Part shown: one piece after another, positions 62,684 to 64,000 of the stretch
Layout of the letters: each line of letters opens with the position of its first letter
Numbering within the stretch: the first letter of the stretch is position 1
Assembly (NCBI RefSeq): GCF_900129395.1
Contig: NZ_FQVP01000001.1
Coordinates: 310,001 to 374,000, forward strand
DNA: 64,000 bases
Origin: Pseudosulfitobacter pseudonitzschiae
Lineage (GTDB): Bacteria; Pseudomonadota; Alphaproteobacteria; Rhodobacterales; Rhodobacteraceae
Direction of reading: 5' to 3'
Notes under the pieces: generated by a model
The model's input: only the letters and a program-made list of their open reading frames with translations
Databases searched by the model: none
What the model was told of the DNA's origin: nothing
Translations under genes and position numbers: made by a program

Positions 62684-63943
62684 ATGGTCGAATATCCCGC
62701 CCTCGAACTGCCCGAAAACCCGCGCCTTGCGGGCAACATCACCCATTTCGCCCGCGCCCTGCGCCGCGCGGGCCTGCCCATCGGGCCGGGCCGCGTCATC
62801 GACGCCATTCGCGCGGTCGAGACCGCAGGCTTTACCGAGCGGCGCGATTTCTACTGGACCCTGCACGCCTGCTTCGTGAACCGCCCCGAACACCGCGTGA
62901 TCTTTCGCCAGATTTTCCGGCTGTATTGGCGCGATCCGCGCTATCTGGAACATATGATGGCCGCGATGCTGCCCGCCATTCGCGGGGTGCAGGAGGAACG
63001 CGCAGGCCAGGCCGGCGAGAAACGCGCGGCCGAGGCGCTGCTGGACGGGGCCGAAGCGCCTGATTTCGACCCTGACAAAGACGATGACGACGGCGAGACC
63101 GAGATCGAAGTCGATGCCAGCTTTACCACCTCGGCGCAGGAAAAGCTGAAAACGCTGGACTTTGAGCAGATGAGCACCGCCGAGATGGCCGCCGCCAAGC
63201 GGATGCTGGCACGGATGCGCCTGCCGGTCGAACCGATGCCCACCCGCCGGATGCAGGCGGCGTTGCGGGGTGGCGTGGCCCCCGCGAAAACCCTGCGCGC
63301 CGCGATGCGCACCGGCGGTGAAATCCGTACCATCGCCCGCCGCGCGCCGCGCACACGCTGGCCCAATCTGGTGGTGCTCTGCGACATTTCCGGCTCGATG
63401 AGCCAGTATTCGCGGGTCGTCCTGCATTTCCTGCACGCGGTCAGCAACGCCAAGGGGGCAGGCTGGGCAAAGGTCCACGCCTTTACCTTTGGCACGCGGC
63501 TGACCAACATCACCCGCCATCTGGACCACCGCGACGTTGACGCCGCCCTTGCCGCCGCCGGCGCCGAAGCGCAGGACTGGGAAGGCGGCACGCGCATCGG
63601 AGAGTGTATCGAGGCGTTCAACCGCGACTGGTCACGGCGCGTGCTGGGGCAGGGGGCCGTGGTGCTGCTGATCACCGACGGCCTGGACCGCGGCGCCCCC
63701 GAGGTGCTGGCCAAGCAGATGCAACGCCTGCACCTGTCGGCGAAACGGCTGATCTGGCTGAACCCCTTGCTGCGCTGGGACGCATTCGCCCCCAAGGCGC
63801 GCGGCATCGCGGCCATGTTGCCCCACGTGGACAGCTTTCGCGCCGGCCATTCGATCGCCTCGCTTGAGGAACTGGCCGAGGTGATCTCGCGCAAGGACGA
63901 CGTGGGCGAAAAGGCGCGGCTGATGGGGCTGATCGGGAAGTGA
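62684..63943 (+). CDS. VWA-domain protein, CoxE-like
   Basis: 419 residues. An N-terminal helical region is followed by an acidic linker (DFDPDKDDDDGETEIEVD, about residues 127-145) and a von Willebrand A domain with the MIDAS motif CDISGSMSQYS (about residues 235-245). It is the partner of the MoxR ATPase upstream, as CoxE is of CoxD in CO dehydrogenase maturation. No coxMSL genes are in this window, so the target is unknown. Confidence 0.9.
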   Translation: MVEYPALELPENPRLAGNITHFARALRRAGLPIGPGRVIDAIRAVETAGFTERRDFYWTLHACFVNRPEHRVIFRQIFRLYWRDPRYLEHMMAAMLPAIRGVQEERAGQAGEKRAAEALLDGAEAPDFDPDKDDDDGETEIEVDASFTTSAQEKLKTLDFEQMSTAEMAAAKRMLARMRLPVEPMPTRRMQAALRGGVAPAKTLRAAMRTGGEIRTIARRAPRTRWPNLVVLCDISGSMSQYSRVVLHFLHAVSNAKGAGWAKVHAFTFGTRLTNITRHLDHRDVDAALAAAGAEAQDWEGGTRIGECIEAFNRDWSRRVLGQGAVVLLITDGLDRGAPEVLAKQMQRLHLSAKRLIWLNPLLRWDAFAPKARGIAAMLPHVDSFRAGHSIASLEELAEVISRKDDVGEKARLMGLIGK

Positions 63944-64000
63944 GCGCCATTGCCACAAAGGGGCTTGCCTACCACACACGACGCACCTTCATGCAGGGCT
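63940..64000 (+). CDS. Possible next gene, truncated at the window end
   Basis: A GTG at 63940 overlapping the VWA stop by 4 nt (GTGA) opens a frame that stays open to the end: VSAIATKGLAYHTRRTFMQ. The coupling is like that of other operon genes here, but with 20 codons no identity can be given. Confidence 0.3.
   Translation, partial: MSAIATKGLAYHTRRTFMQG

Noticed and set aside
1-64000. CRISPR arrays, tRNA or rRNA genes, insertion sequences or prophage
   Set aside because: No regularly spaced direct repeats, tRNA cloverleaf arms, rRNA motifs, transposase or phage genes were found.

Overview
The window looks like a chromosomal segment of a marine alphaproteobacterium of the Rhodobacterales (Roseobacter group). 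The reasons are the GC-rich coding bias, a nuo operon interrupted by the small extra genes typical of this order, the NuoE with a long C-terminal extension, Hint-domain proteins, orders such as radA-cvpA-purF and surE-pcm-nlpD, and many small intergenic palindromes of a kind common in roseobacters. No rRNA, tRNA, CRISPR array, prophage or insertion sequence was seen.

Layout. 1-18126 (+): the respiratory complex I operon from the last codons of nuoB to nuoN. At least ten non-nuo genes lie in it: small membrane proteins, two lipoproteins, a MAPEG protein, a carboxymuconolactone-decarboxylase-like protein and two Rhodobacterales-specific families. Many are coupled to their neighbours by 1-4 nt overlaps. 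18190-21396 (+): birA, coaX and rnj (RNase J), ending in a strong terminator, followed by an OsmC-family gene. 22010-28308 (-): a DEAD-box helicase, two glycosyltransferases, prfC and a Hint protein. 28461-32393 (+): an SDR, a DNA-alkylation-repair-like protein, and an orphan ABC ATPase with two Lin0512-family genes. 32461-35701: a WYL regulator facing tatABC and a DUF815 ATPase. 36073-44147 (-): a second Hint protein, nlpD-pcm-surE, an SDR, small proteins, a SMI1/KNR4 protein in an AT-richer patch, and purF. 44385-50738 (-): cvpA, radA, small membrane proteins, mlaF-mlaE and alr. 51176-54624 (-): dnaB, pyrE and pyrC. 54663-61502 (-): a hydrolase-like protein, then a tightly coupled cluster of glycosyltransferases, sulfotransferases and a FkbM methyltransferase. 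61716-63943 (+): a MoxR ATPase with a CoxE-like VWA protein.

How the parts work together. The nuo operon builds the proton-pumping NADH:quinone oxidoreductase. The Tat genes, the Mla ABC pair, NlpD, alanine racemase and PqiA concern the cell envelope. PyrE, PyrC and PurF serve nucleotide synthesis. The 55.7-61.5 kb cluster looks like a dedicated pathway that builds or decorates a secreted or surface glycan with sulfate and methyl groups. Its five coding regions overlap or abut at stop/start codons.

The most unusual non-coding items are: (i) a pair of back-to-back Y-shaped palindromic elements at about 50941-51078, whose inner hairpins have 3-nt loops; (ii) a dispersed repeat family placed directly after stop codons in a consistent orientation; (iii) a consensus DnaA box and a 15-bp inverted repeat between pyrE and dnaB; and (iv) a perfect 7-bp inverted repeat abutting the start codon of the WYL regulator. 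All functional names rest on motif and family recognition by eye; no database search was run.
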